A stretch of DNA of 64,000 bases from Massilia kyonggiensis (GCF_024756235.1 NZ_JANUGY010000003.1:1-64000); one strand, 5' to 3'. Positions 9,441-18,396 are shown, counted from the first letter of the stretch. Notes: a model not told the origin generated them from the sequence alone. Made by a program: numbers and translations.

Positions 9441-10306
9441 GCGCCGTGATCGAAGCGAAAAACCTGACGAAGCGCTACGGCAAGCGCACGGCGGTGAACG
9501 GCATCGACTTCACCATCCCCGCCGGCCGCATCGTCGGCCTGATCGGCCCGAACGGTTCGGGCAAGACCACCACCCTGAAGGCCGCGCTGGGCCTGATCCC
9601 GTTCGAAGGCGAGCTGTCGGTGCTGGGCCTCGACCCGCGCACCCACCGCGACGAGCTGATGCAGGAGGTCTGCTTCATCGCCGACGTGGCGATCCTGCCG
9701 CGCTGGCTGCGCGTGCGCGACGCCATCGACTTCGTGGCCGGCGTGCACCCGCGCTTCAACCGCGAAAAGGCGGAACGCTATATCGCGAACACGAAGCTGC
9801 AGCCGGGCATGAAGGTCAAGGAAATGTCCAAGGGCATGATCGTGCAACTGCACCTGGCCCTCGTGATGGCGATCGACGCGAAGCTGCTCGTACTGGACGA
9901 ACCCACGCTGGGCCTGGACATCATCTACCGCAAGCAGTTCTACCAGAACCTGCTGGAAGACTATTTTGACGAGCACAAGACGATCGTCATCACGACGCAC
10001 CAGGTCGAGGAGGTCGAGCACATCCTGACCGACCTGATGTTCATCCGCGACGGCCGCATCGTGCTGGCCGCGTCGATGGAAGAGATCGGCGAGCGCTATG
10101 TCGAGGTGATGGTGCCGCAGGAAAAACTGAGCGCCGCCAACGCGCTGCAGCCGCTCGACCGCCGTACCGTGTTCGGCAAGGCCGTGCTGCTGTTCGATGC
10201 CGGCCCCGGCGGCGCGTCGCGCCAGCAGCTGGCCGCCCTCGGCGAAACCCGCAATCCGTCCGTCGCCGATTTGTTCGTCGCGACCATGAAAGGAACCTAC
10301 GCATGA
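9437..10306 (+). CDS. ABC transporter ATP-binding protein
   Basis: ATPase of a two-component exporter working with the next gene. The 289-residue protein has Walker A GPNGSGKTT (37-45), Walker B VLDEPTLGLD and the H-loop ITTHQ. The signature loop, normally LSGGQ, reads MSKGM here, a form known in the YtrB-like/ABC-2 group. The C-terminal 90 residues are an extra domain of unknown role. The start was set at 9437 because it overlaps the repressor stop; the upstream extension is read-through of that gene. Confidence 0.92.
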   Translation: MSAVIEAKNLTKRYGKRTAVNGIDFTIPAGRIVGLIGPNGSGKTTTLKAALGLIPFEGELSVLGLDPRTHRDELMQEVCFIADVAILPRWLRVRDAIDFVAGVHPRFNREKAERYIANTKLQPGMKVKEMSKGMIVQLHLALVMAIDAKLLVLDEPTLGLDIIYRKQFYQNLLEDYFDEHKTIVITTHQVEEVEHILTDLMFIRDGRIVLAASMEEIGERYVEVMVPQEKLSAANALQPLDRRTVFGKAVLLFDAGPGGASRQQLAALGETRNPSVADLFVATMKGTYA

Positions 10307-11292
10307 ATACGAACACCATGAAATGGCTGCTCAAGCGCGAGTTCTGGGAACACAAGGGCTCGATGTTCTGGGCGCCGCTGATCGTCGGATCGCTGCTCGT
10401 CGTGCTGCTGGGCTGCACGATCACCTACGGCATCATGGCGCACGGGATTCCGACACACATCTCGGTCAACGGCCACTGGATCGACGACCCGCGCCTCGAT
10501 GCCGCCCTGCCGAAAACGACGATGGTGGCCTCGATGCTGGCCAACGGCGCTTACGCGGGCGCAGCGGCGCCGCTGTTCGCGATCCTGACCGGCGTCGTGT
10601 TCTTCTACTGCCTCGGCGCCCTGTACGACGAGCGCCGCGACCGCAGCATCCTGTTCTGGAAATCGCTGCCCGTGTCCGATCCGATGACGGTGGTGTCCAA
10701 GGCCGTCATGGCGATGGTCGTGGCGCCCGCGATCACGCTCGTGCTGGCCATCGTCGCCTCGCTGGCCCTGCTGTTCGTCGCCTGCACGGCACTCAGCACG
10801 CAGGGGCTGAACCTGTTCACGTCGCTGCTGGCGTCGTCCGACCTGTATCTGTCGCCGCTGCGCCTCGCCGCCCTGCTGCCGGTGTACGTCGTGTGGGCGC
10901 TGCCGACCGTCGGCTGGCTGATCCTCGTATCGAGCTGGGCGAAATCGAAGCCATTCCTGTGGGCCGTGGGCGTGCCGGTCGTCGCGCTCGTCATCATCAA
11001 GTGGATCAACGCGGCGCTCGAGAATTTTTCCGGCCAGACGCTGCTGCTGTCGCACTACGCGAGCGACGTGGTCGCCCGCATCCTCGGCGGCATCGTGCCC
11101 GGTATCTGGTTCACGTTCCAGCCAGCACTGCAGACGGGCATGCACCCGTCGCCGAACGGCTTCGACATGGGCGGGATCGTGTCCCGATCGTACCTGTCGC
11201 TGGCGGGCATCGACGCCTGGATCGGCGTCGCGATGGGTGTCGCGATGCTGTATGCCGCGATCCGCATGCGCCGCTGGCGCGATGAAGGCTGA
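10303..11292 (+). CDS. ABC-2 type transporter permease
   Basis: A 329-residue inner-membrane protein with about six hydrophobic segments, the first around residues 25-48, and a short soluble loop after it. It overlaps the ATPase gene by four bases, and together they form a complete exporter. The substrate is unknown. The position in a YtrA-controlled operon suggests a role in envelope stress or antibiotic resistance, an inference only. Confidence 0.87.
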   Translation: MNTNTMKWLLKREFWEHKGSMFWAPLIVGSLLVVLLGCTITYGIMAHGIPTHISVNGHWIDDPRLDAALPKTTMVASMLANGAYAGAAAPLFAILTGVVFFYCLGALYDERRDRSILFWKSLPVSDPMTVVSKAVMAMVVAPAITLVLAIVASLALLFVACTALSTQGLNLFTSLLASSDLYLSPLRLAALLPVYVVWALPTVGWLILVSSWAKSKPFLWAVGVPVVALVIIKWINAALENFSGQTLLLSHYASDVVARILGGIVPGIWFTFQPALQTGMHPSPNGFDMGGIVSRSYLSLAGIDAWIGVAMGVAMLYAAIRMRRWRDEG

Positions 11293-12043
11293 GACCGTGC
11301 GCCCAGCCCTCCTCGCCCTTGCCCTGCTGTCCGCCACGGCCAGCGCCCAGGACGTCGAACCCGGCGCAAACCGCGAAGGCGTCGTGCACGTGAATGCGAT
11401 CAGGAATCCGGAGATGCATTCGTACCGCGCCATCGCGGCCGGCCTCGACACCTTCGACGAGCAGCACGCGCTTGCGCCCGCCGTCCCGCAACTGCGGTTC
11501 GCCGTGCGCAAGCGCGGCGGCGCCACGCTGGAAGGCGACGTGCCGACCGCGAAGCTGACCGCCGACGCGTTCACGCTGGCGCTGCCGGTAGGGTCGGATG
11601 CCCTGTTCGACGTGCCGCGCAGCCAGCAGGCGTGGGATGCGAACGCGGAGCTCGTGCTGAGCCGCAAGCGCAGCGAAGTCCGGGTCTGGCCCTACGTGCG
11701 CACGCCCGGCCTGGCCGACAACCAGCGCCGCCTGGGCGACCTGCGGCTCGAATGCCAGGTCTTCGTCACGATCGCCAAGAAGGAAGCGCCGTTCTGGGCG
11801 GTCGCAATCGGCAATACCGTGATGCTGACGGGCGACTGGTGCAGCTTCTTCAAGGACCGGGACCGCACGTGGTCCGTGAACGTGGAGTCGCCCCTCGCGT
11901 CCGCCGTGCTGCGCGAAGGCGAGCGCACGCTGCCCCTGAAAGTGAAGAACCGCCAGTTCGACCTGCCGCTGTACGACACGAGCTGGGGCAACGATGCCGT
12001 CGTCGACCTGGCGTTCGTCGCGCCCGAAGGAGTCGCGCCATGA
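11282..12043 (+). CDS. secreted protein of unknown function, tandem paralogue 1
   Basis: The 253-residue protein begins with a signal peptide (hydrophobic LLALALLSATASAQ) and is exported. It is not recognised. It shares clear blocks with the next protein: NPEMHSYR, AGLDTFDE, ALAP, and RRLGDLRLEC followed by TVMLTGDWC. Two conserved cysteines (in RLECQ and GDWCS) could form a disulfide. The ATG at 11282 overlaps the permease end by 11 bases, so it belongs to the exporter operon and may be an accessory periplasmic part of it. Confidence 0.75.
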   Translation: MKAETVRPALLALALLSATASAQDVEPGANREGVVHVNAIRNPEMHSYRAIAAGLDTFDEQHALAPAVPQLRFAVRKRGGATLEGDVPTAKLTADAFTLALPVGSDALFDVPRSQQAWDANAELVLSRKRSEVRVWPYVRTPGLADNQRRLGDLRLECQVFVTIAKKEAPFWAVAIGNTVMLTGDWCSFFKDRDRTWSVNVESPLASAVLREGERTLPLKVKNRQFDLPLYDTSWGNDAVVDLAFVAPEGVAP

Positions 12044-12807
12044 CAGCAAAACGTATCGCGTTGTCGTTCGCGCTCGCCTGCATCCTGCCGGCTGCGCACG
12101 CCGACGAGCCCGTGCCGTCCGTACAAGTGAAGGGCATCGCGGATCCGGAAATGCGCTCTTACAGGAGTGTCACCGCCGGCCTCGACGCGTTCGACGCGCA
12201 CCGCGCGCTGGCGCCGCACGCCCTGCTCCGCTTCCGCATGCGCCACGCGGACGGCGCGCCGGCGAACGCGGGCGACGGCCTGCGGCTGCGGCTCGCGAAC
12301 GACGACGGCAGCTTCCAGGAAGACGTGCCCATCGACGCCGCCGGCCTGCTCACCGTGGGCCGCAACCAGGCCGCCTACGATGCGGACGCCACGTTCATCC
12401 TGAACCAGAAGAACGGCTTGTACACGGGGCATCCGGAAGTGCGCACGGCCGGGCTGCCCGACAATGTCCGCCGGCTGGGCGACCTGCGCCTGGAATGCCG
12501 CGTGACCATCGCCATCGTCAAGGACCAGATGCCGTTCATGGCGAAGGCGGCGATCAACACGCTGATGCTGACGTCGGACTGGTGCGCCAAGAAGGATTTC
12601 AACTACGGCACGCTGGCGCCGCGGCCGGGCGTGCGGGCGGTGCTGCGCGACGGCGAACGGTCGCGCCCGCTGGAAACCCACGGGTGGAACATGATGGTGC
12701 CGATCGGCGACACGGGCTGGCCGGACGACGCCCTCGTGCGATTCGACGAGGGCGCGCCCGAGGACCTTACTCGAACTGCTGACGGAACGCCGCGAACTGC
12801 GCCTTGA
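12040..12807 (+). CDS. secreted protein of unknown function, tandem paralogue 2
   Basis: A 255-residue exported protein (signal peptide ending near AAHADE) that is a diverged duplicate of the preceding one: DPEMRSYR, AGLDAFDA, ALAP, RRLGDLRLEC and TLMLTSDWC are shared, including both cysteines. Start and previous stop overlap as ATGA. The last 41 bases run antisense into the end of yceH, so there is no space for a terminator and the two transcripts must overlap. Function unknown; last gene of the YtrA-type operon. Confidence 0.72.
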   Translation: MTAKRIALSFALACILPAAHADEPVPSVQVKGIADPEMRSYRSVTAGLDAFDAHRALAPHALLRFRMRHADGAPANAGDGLRLRLANDDGSFQEDVPIDAAGLLTVGRNQAAYDADATFILNQKNGLYTGHPEVRTAGLPDNVRRLGDLRLECRVTIAIVKDQMPFMAKAAINTLMLTSDWCAKKDFNYGTLAPRPGVRAVLRDGERSRPLETHGWNMMVPIGDTGWPDDALVRFDEGAPEDLTRTADGTPRTAP

Positions 12808-13456
12808 GTTCGTCGACTTCGCTGCGCAGCGTGGCGACTTCCTGCTCAAGCTGCGCGACGCGCCCGCCCGTCGAGCCGCCGGCCGAGCCGCCGACGGCGC
12901 CACCGCCCGCATCCATGCGCGCCACGTCGATCGGGCCGCCGAGCAATTGTCCGTAGCGGGATTCCTTCGTGCCGGGTGCCCGTTCGAGCCGGACGACGAG
13001 CGGCGGGTACTTGTCGATAAGGAATTGCAGCGCGCTTTCCACCTCGGCCACCGATTTGAAATCGTGCAGGCGGCCCGTGCGGCTGCGGATCTCGCCCGCC
13101 GTCTGCAGGCCGCGCAGCATCAGCACGGCCAGCACGGCAACCTTGTCCTGCTCGAGCGTCCACTTGATGCGCATGCGGTGCTCGTACTTGATGACGCGCG
13201 CGCCGGCCTGGGCGATGCCGTTCACGAGCTTGCGCTGCATGAGACGTTGCAGGGTGTCGTGGACGACGTCTTCCGACAGCTGCATCACGGGGTCGCGGCT
13301 GGACAGCTGGTTGCAGCCGTTCATCACGGCATTCAGCGACATGGGGTAATTGTCGGGCGTCAGCGCCTCTTTTTCGGCGAGGACGCCCAGTACGCGGATT
13401 TCGTTGGGGTCGAGGTCGGATGCCGGGTCGAAGCTGCCCGGGATATCGTCTTGCAT
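12767..13456 (-). CDS. YceH family protein (DUF480)
   Basis: A 229-residue protein of the YceH/DUF480 family, built from two winged-helix domains; its cellular role is not settled. Family features visible are the opening LDPNEIRVLGVLAEKEALTP, the middle SLNAVMNGCNQ and GRLHDFKSVAEVE. The C-terminal 40 residues hold a Gly/Ala-rich linker followed by a short predicted coiled coil (QLEQEVATLRSEVDELKAQF). AAAGGA precedes the ATG. It lies just downstream of cysE on the same strand. Confidence 0.88.
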   Translation of the reverse strand: MQDDIPGSFDPASDLDPNEIRVLGVLAEKEALTPDNYPMSLNAVMNGCNQLSSRDPVMQLSEDVVHDTLQRLMQRKLVNGIAQAGARVIKYEHRMRIKWTLEQDKVAVLAVLMLRGLQTAGEIRSRTGRLHDFKSVAEVESALQFLIDKYPPLVVRLERAPGTKESRYGQLLGGPIDVARMDAGGGAVGGSAGGSTGGRVAQLEQEVATLRSEVDELKAQFAAFRQQFE

Positions 13457-13466
13457 CGGTGGTCCT

Positions 13467-14204
13467 TTAATCTACAAGGCGGTTCAGTTGTGCCTGGTCG
13501 AGTTTATCACTCTCGTCCGGTGTATGGCAGCGGATACCGGCCGCCTTCATCGTCGCGCACATCCGCTCGATCTGCTCGTCCTGCTGGGCCACGTGGTTGA
13601 TCAGGTTGCGCAGCGCCTTCGACAGCGGATCGTCGCCGTTCGGCGTGACGCCGTAGGCAGCGAACATCTGCGCGCTGCGCGTCTGCTCTTCCTTGCGCAC
13701 GATGTGGGCCGGGTTGCCGACGGCCGTCGCACCGGCCGGAACCGGCTTGACCACGACGGCGTTCGAGCCCACCTTGGCGTACTCGCCGACCGTGAACGCA
13801 CCGAGCACCTGCGCGCCAGCGCCCACGATCACGCCGCGCTCCAGCGTCGGGTGGCGCTTCGTGCCCGCGACGAGCGTGGTGCCGCCCAGGGTAACGCCCT
13901 GGTAGATCGTGCAGTCGTCGCCGACGACGGCCGTCTCGCCGATCACGACGCCGAAGCCGTGATCGATGAACACGCGCCGGCCGATCGTCGCCCCTGGGTG
14001 GATTTCGATGCCCGTGAGAATGCGCGCGAAGTACGAGATGAACCTGCCCAGCCAGCGGAAGTTGGCACGCCAACATGCGTGCGCCCAGCGGTGCATGACG
14101 ACGGCATGCAGGCCCGGGTAGCAGGTGAGCACTTCCCATGCGTTACGGGCCGCAGGGTCGCGTTCAATGATGCTCTGGATATCTTCGCGCAGGTTGGAAA
14201 ACAT
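13467..14204 (-). CDS. cysE: serine O-acetyltransferase
   Basis: CysE makes O-acetylserine from serine and acetyl-CoA, the precursor for cysteine synthesis. The 245-residue protein has the short N-terminal helical part and a left-handed beta-helix of hexapeptide repeats from about residue 65, with IDHGFGVVIGET and KRHPTLE holding the active-site histidines. The N-terminus is shorter than in E. coli CysE, as in the EpsC/Burkholderiales type. The gene following it is yceH, 10 bases away. Confidence 0.93.
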   Translation of the reverse strand: MFSNLREDIQSIIERDPAARNAWEVLTCYPGLHAVVMHRWAHACWRANFRWLGRFISYFARILTGIEIHPGATIGRRVFIDHGFGVVIGETAVVGDDCTIYQGVTLGGTTLVAGTKRHPTLERGVIVGAGAQVLGAFTVGEYAKVGSNAVVVKPVPAGATAVGNPAHIVRKEEQTRSAQMFAAYGVTPNGDDPLSKALRNLINHVAQQDEQIERMCATMKAAGIRCHTPDESDKLDQAQLNRLVD

Positions 14205-14284
14205 AGTCGTGATTCGTGCAAGTGAAACAGCATGGTAGCCTATCCGCGCCGTACTTGCTTATGAGGGAATCAATTTTGGAGGGT

Positions 14285-14386
14285 GGTAGGGTGGACGGCT
14301 TTGCCGTCCACGCGTTCAACGTTCGCCGGCACGAACGCGGCAGATTTAATGCCGCGTATCACCGCGTGGACGGCGAGCCGTCCACC
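14285..14386. repeat. REPIN-like palindrome cluster
   Basis: Two perfect hairpins with the same 9-bp stem GTGGACGGC/GCCGTCCAC sit in opposite orientation at 14291-14311 and 14366-14385, flanked by GTAGGGTGG on one side and CCACCTTA on the other, so the whole 100-base unit is itself an imperfect palindrome. Between them are two smaller hairpins (GTTCG/CGAAC at 14321-14336 and CGGCA/TGCCG near 14339-14355). The layout is that of paired REP sequences (REPINs). It ends directly against the rlmB stop codon and may also protect or end that transcript. Confidence 0.7.
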
Positions 14387-15130
14387 TTACGCTTCGCGCG
14401 CGAGGCGCTGGCGGCGGGCCTCGTACAGGCAGACGCCCGAGGCCACGGAGACGTTCAGGCTCTCGACCGAGCCGAACATGGGGATGGAAACGAGCATGTC
14501 GCAGGTCTCGCGGGTCAGGCGGCGCATGCCCTCGCCTTCCGAGCCCATCACGAGCGCCGTCGGGCCCGTGAAATCGCCTTCGTACAGGCCTTTGTCGGCA
14601 TCGTCGGACGTGCCGATCAGCCAGATGCCCCGCTCCTTCAGGTCGCGCATCGTGCGCGCCAGGTTCGTCACGGTAATGTACGGCACGGTCTCGGCGGCGC
14701 CGCTGGCGACCTTCGCCGCCGTCGCGTTCAGGCCGACGGAGCGGTCCTTCGGGGCGATGACGGCATGCGCGCCGACGCCGTCCGCCACGCGCAGGCAGGC
14801 GCCCAGGTTGTGCGGGTCGGTGATGCCGTCGAGGATCAGCAGCAGCGGCGGGCCTTCCACGGCATCCAGCAACTCGTCCAGGTTGCGCGCCAGCGACAGC
14901 TGGCTCGCGAACGCGATCACGCCCTGGTGGCGGCGGGTGCCGACGATCTTGTCGAGGCGCTCGGCGTCGACGGGCATCACGCGCACGCCGGCCGACTTCG
15001 CGTTGGCGATCAGGTCCTGCATGCGGCGGTCCTGACGACCTGCGTCGACGAAGATCTCTTCCACGCTGGCGGCCTCGTGGCGGAGGCGCGAGGTCACGGC
15101 GTGGAAGCCAAAAATCATTTTATTTTTCAT
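14387..15130 (-). CDS. rlmB: 23S rRNA (guanosine(2251)-2'-O)-methyltransferase
   Basis: RlmB methylates the 2'-oxygen of G2251 in 23S rRNA with S-adenosylmethionine. The 247-residue SPOUT protein has the substrate-binding N-terminal domain, [14 protein letters not shown] near residue 110, and the knotted C-terminal motifs [10 protein letters not shown] and [13 protein letters not shown]. It starts three bases after the rnr stop, so the pair forms an operon, an arrangement also known in E. coli. Confidence 0.95.
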   Translation of the reverse strand: MKNKMIFGFHAVTSRLRHEAASVEEIFVDAGRQDRRMQDLIANAKSAGVRVMPVDAERLDKIVGTRRHQGVIAFASQLSLARNLDELLDAVEGPPLLLILDGITDPHNLGACLRVADGVGAHAVIAPKDRSVGLNATAAKVASGAAETVPYITVTNLARTMRDLKERGIWLIGTSDDADKGLYEGDFTGPTALVMGSEGEGMRRLTRETCDMLVSIPMFGSVESLNVSVASGVCLYEARRQRLAREA

Positions 15131-15133
15131 GCG

Positions 15134-17686
15134 TTACTTCTTCTTCCTGGTTTTGGAGGCGCTCTTTGTGGAAGCGCTTTTTTTCGCCGCGGTCTTTTTC
15201 GTCGCGGTCGGTTTTGCTGCGGGTGCCGTACTGCGGGTGCCGCGGCGGCTGCGCGGCGGCGGCACGAACACGACGTCTTCTTCACTCTCGTCGGTGGCGC
15301 CGAACGTCGACGCAGCCGGTTCGGCCGGCGTCGTGCGGGCCTCCTGCTGCGACACGGGGACGGCTGCCGCCTCTTTTGCCTTGCGACGGCGCGGCGGCTT
15401 CGGTTCCATGGCTTCCAGAGCGGCCGCGCGGGCGCGCTCCAGCGGCGCCGGTACAGCCTCTTTCGGCTGGGCCAGCACGAGGTCGATCTTGCGCGATTCC
15501 AGGTCGACGCGCGCCACCTGCACCGTGACTCTTCCCGTCAGCTGGTACACCTGGCCCGTGCGTTCGCCGCGCAGCTCGTGGCGGGCCTCGTCGTACTGGA
15601 AGTAATCGGTGCCGAGGCCCGTGACGTGCACGAGGCCTTCGACGAACAGCTGGTCGAGCTGGACGAAGATGCCGAACGGCGTCACGCCCGAGATCACGCC
15701 CGTGAATTCCTCGCCGAGGCGATCCTTCATGTAGTAGCACTTGAGCCAGTTCTCGACGTCGCGCGACGCTTCGTCGGCACGGCGTTCGTTGGCCGAGCAG
15801 TGCACGCCCAGCGCATCCCAGATCGTCAGGTCCTTCGGATCCTTCTGCTTGCCTTCCGCCTTGTCCTTCGCGGCCTGCTTGCGCACCGCCTTCGAGGTGG
15901 TCGTGTTCAGCTTCGACAGGTCGATGCCCGTCGGCTCGTACTTCTTGCCTTTCAGCACGGCCTTGATGGCGCGGTGCGTCAGCAGGTCCGGATAGCGGCG
16001 GATCGGGCTCGTGAAGTGCGCATAGGCTTCGTACGCGAGGCCGAAGTGGCCGACATTGTCCGGGCTGTAGACGGCCTGCTGCATCGAGCGCAGCAGCATC
16101 GTCTGCAACAGGGTCGCGTCCGGACGCTCCTTGATCCGCTGCATCAGCTCGGCGTAATCGCGCGCCTGCGGCGTCGTGCCGCCGCCCAGGTTCAGGCCCA
16201 CCTGCTTCAGGAAGGTGCGCAGCTGGTTTAGCTTTTCCTCGGTCGGCACGGCGTGGATGCGGAACGTGCTCGGCTGGTCGTGGCGGATCAGGAAGTCGGC
16301 GGCGCACACGTTGGCGGCCAGCATGCATTCCTCGATCAGGCGGTGCGCGTCGTTGCGCGTGCGCGGCAGGATCTTTTCGATCTTGCCCATCGCATTGCAG
16401 ACGATGTACGTTTCCGTCGTCTCGAAGTCGATGGCGCCCCGCTCCTGGCGCGCCTGCAGCAGCGCGCGGAACACTTCGTTCAGGTTCAGCAGGTGCGGCA
16501 CGATGCCGGGACGGCGGCCCGCTTCCGGGCCGTTCGTGTTGCCCAGGATGGCGGCGACCTCGTTATAGGTCAGGCGCGCCGCCGAGTGCATCACGGCCGG
16601 GTAGAACTGGTAGGCCTTCACTTCGCCGTCCATCGTGACGACCATGTCGCACACGAGCGTGAGGCGGTCCACGGCCGGGTTCAGCGAGCACAGGCCGTTC
16701 GACAGTTTTTCCGGCAGCATCGGGATCACCCGGCGCGGGAAGTACACGGACGTCGAGCGTTCGATCGCGTCGCCGTCGAGCGCGTCGTTCGGCTTGACGT
16801 AGTGGCTGACGTCGGCGATAGCCACGAGCAGGCGGTAGCCCTTCGTGCGGCCGATCTTGACGGGTTCGCAGTAGACGGCGTCGTCGAAGTCGCGCGCATC
16901 CTCGCCGTCGATGGTGACGAGCGGCACGTCGCGCAGGTCGACGCGGTCCGCGAGGTCGGCGTCGCGCACCTCGTTCGGCAGCTTGTTCGCCTGCTTGATG
17001 GCGGCCGGCGAAAAGATGTGCGGCACGCCGAACTTGCGCACGGCGATCTCGATCTCCATGCCCGGGTCGTCCAGTTCGCCGAGCACTTCGACGATCCTGC
17101 CGGTGGGCTGGCGGAAGCGCGACGGCTGCTCGACGAGTTCGACGCTGACGACCTGGCCGGCCTTCGCCTTGCCGGGCGAACCGCTGACCAGGATGTCCTG
17201 GCCGATGCGCTTGTCTTCCGGCGCGACGACCCAGACGCCGTTCTCGTTCAGCAGGCGGCCGATGACGTGGGTGTTCGCGCGTTCCGTGACTTCGACGATC
17301 GTGCCTTCGGCGCGGCCGCGGCGGTCGGTGCCGACGACGCGGGCCAGCACGCGGTCGCCGTGCAGGACTTTCTGCATTTCCTTATCGGGCAGGAACAGGT
17401 CTTCGCCGCCCTCGTCCGGGATGACGAAGCCGAAGCCGTCGCGGTGCGCGCTGATGCGGCCGGAAATGAAACTGGAGTGGTCCGTGAGCGCATATTCGCC
17501 CGCAGGATTGGCGCGCAACTGGCCGTCGCGCTCCATCGCATTCAAGCGGCGCGTCAGCACGCCTTCCGCTTCCGGGTTGACTTGCAGGGCTCGGGCCAGG
17601 GCGCCGCTGTCGAGCGGACCCTTGGCCTCACGGAACACGCCGAGGATTTCCTCGCGGCTTGGAATGGTATGTGTTGGGTGCTTCAA
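15134..17686 (-). CDS. rnr: ribonuclease R
   Basis: 3'-5' exoribonuclease that degrades structured RNA. The 850-residue protein has an N-terminal winged helix (about 8-70), cold-shock domains, the RNB catalytic domain with aspartates 260, 266, 268 and 269 (DGEDARDFDDA), an S1 domain near 650-735, and a Lys/Ala-rich basic tail of about 110 residues. The start is TTG at 17686: an in-frame TGA lies 21 bases upstream with no ATG or GTG between, and MKHPTHTIPSREEIL fits the family N-terminus. The rare start and weak ribosome site suggest low translation. Confidence 0.94.
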   Translation of the reverse strand: MKHPTHTIPSREEILGVFREAKGPLDSGALARALQVNPEAEGVLTRRLNAMERDGQLRANPAGEYALTDHSSFISGRISAHRDGFGFVIPDEGGEDLFLPDKEMQKVLHGDRVLARVVGTDRRGRAEGTIVEVTERANTHVIGRLLNENGVWVVAPEDKRIGQDILVSGSPGKAKAGQVVSVELVEQPSRFRQPTGRIVEVLGELDDPGMEIEIAVRKFGVPHIFSPAAIKQANKLPNEVRDADLADRVDLRDVPLVTIDGEDARDFDDAVYCEPVKIGRTKGYRLLVAIADVSHYVKPNDALDGDAIERSTSVYFPRRVIPMLPEKLSNGLCSLNPAVDRLTLVCDMVVTMDGEVKAYQFYPAVMHSAARLTYNEVAAILGNTNGPEAGRRPGIVPHLLNLNEVFRALLQARQERGAIDFETTETYIVCNAMGKIEKILPRTRNDAHRLIEECMLAANVCAADFLIRHDQPSTFRIHAVPTEEKLNQLRTFLKQVGLNLGGGTTPQARDYAELMQRIKERPDATLLQTMLLRSMQQAVYSPDNVGHFGLAYEAYAHFTSPIRRYPDLLTHRAIKAVLKGKKYEPTGIDLSKLNTTTSKAVRKQAAKDKAEGKQKDPKDLTIWDALGVHCSANERRADEASRDVENWLKCYYMKDRLGEEFTGVISGVTPFGIFVQLDQLFVEGLVHVTGLGTDYFQYDEARHELRGERTGQVYQLTGRVTVQVARVDLESRKIDLVLAQPKEAVPAPLERARAAALEAMEPKPPRRRKAKEAAAVPVSQQEARTTPAEPAASTFGATDESEEDVVFVPPPRSRRGTRSTAPAAKPTATKKTAAKKSASTKSASKTRKKK

Positions 17687-17845
17687 ATTGGTTTTCTTAT
17701 CTTTTCAGTAGTGGCGCCGTCCATCTGTACGACGGCGCGGATATCGTTACATTGACACGTAGGCACGCGTAGTGTAACGGAGGACCGGCGGATTCGCCTA
17801 ACGTCCCCCATGAACCGTGCAGGGAATGTCCTGTTCGGAGGGTCT

Positions 17846-17873
17846 TTGACTTTTGCCATCCATCCGCTATACT
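17846..17873 (+). promoter_or_regulatory. promoter of the tRNA-Leu array
   Basis: TTGACT (17846-17851) and TATACT (17868-17873) are 16 bases apart, strong for a stable-RNA promoter. It lies in the 345-base gap between rnr and the first tRNA-Leu, about 150 bases ahead of it. Nothing else is recognised in that gap; the rnr promoter must also lie here but is not distinct. Confidence 0.65.
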
Positions 17874-18031
17874 CTCGGTCTCTTCGGAAACGGCCCAGCC
17901 GGAAACGAAGGCGCTGCGCAGGCGATGCGCGCCGAGAACGAACGAAAGTTGGTCTAGCGCAAAACGGCAAAGCCTGATATCGTAGCGGAATTCGACGGCA
18001 ACGTCGAGCAATGCAAGCAAAGCGGTCCAAT

Positions 18032-18116
18032 GCCCACGTGGCGGAATTGGTAGACGCGCATGGTTCAGGTCCATGTGCCGCGAGGTGTGGGGGTTCGAGT
18101 CCCTCCGTGGGCACCA
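18032..18116 (+). tRNA. tRNA-Leu(CAG), copy 1
   Basis: Class II tRNA: acceptor GCCCACG pairs with CGTGGGC, CCA is encoded at the end, anticodon stem CATGG/CCATG encloses TTCAGGT with anticodon CAG, and the T-loop carries GGTTCGAGTCC. It reads CUG codons, heavily used in this GC-rich genome. Confidence 0.96.
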
Positions 18117-18148
18117 GCTGGCGAGCGTTGCAGACAGGTTGTTTGATT

Positions 18149-18233
18149 GCCCACGTGGCGGAATTGGTAGACGCGCATGGTTCAGGTCCATGTGCCGCGA
18201 GGTGTGGGGGTTCGAGTCCCTCCGTGGGCACCA
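18149..18233 (+). tRNA. tRNA-Leu(CAG), copy 2
   Basis: Identical over all 85 bases to copy 1, 32 bases further on. The spacer before it differs from those between the later copies. Confidence 0.96.
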
Positions 18234-18271
18234 AAAGCTACCTGTAGTTGTTGTACGTTTGATTTTTGTAT

Positions 18272-18356
18272 GCCCACGTGGCGGAATTGGTAGACGCGCA
18301 TGGTTCAGGTCCATGTGCCGCGAGGTGTGGGGGTTCGAGTCCCTCCGTGGGCACCA
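18272..18356 (+). tRNA. tRNA-Leu(CAG), copy 3
   Basis: Identical to copies 1 and 2, after a 38-base spacer. That spacer (AAGCTACC, TTGTTGTACGTTT, TTTTG) is nearly repeated before copy 4, which shows a recent tandem duplication of a tRNA-plus-spacer unit. Confidence 0.96.
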
Positions 18357-18396
18357 GAAGCTACCGTAGTTTGTTGTACGTTTTGATGTTTTGCAT

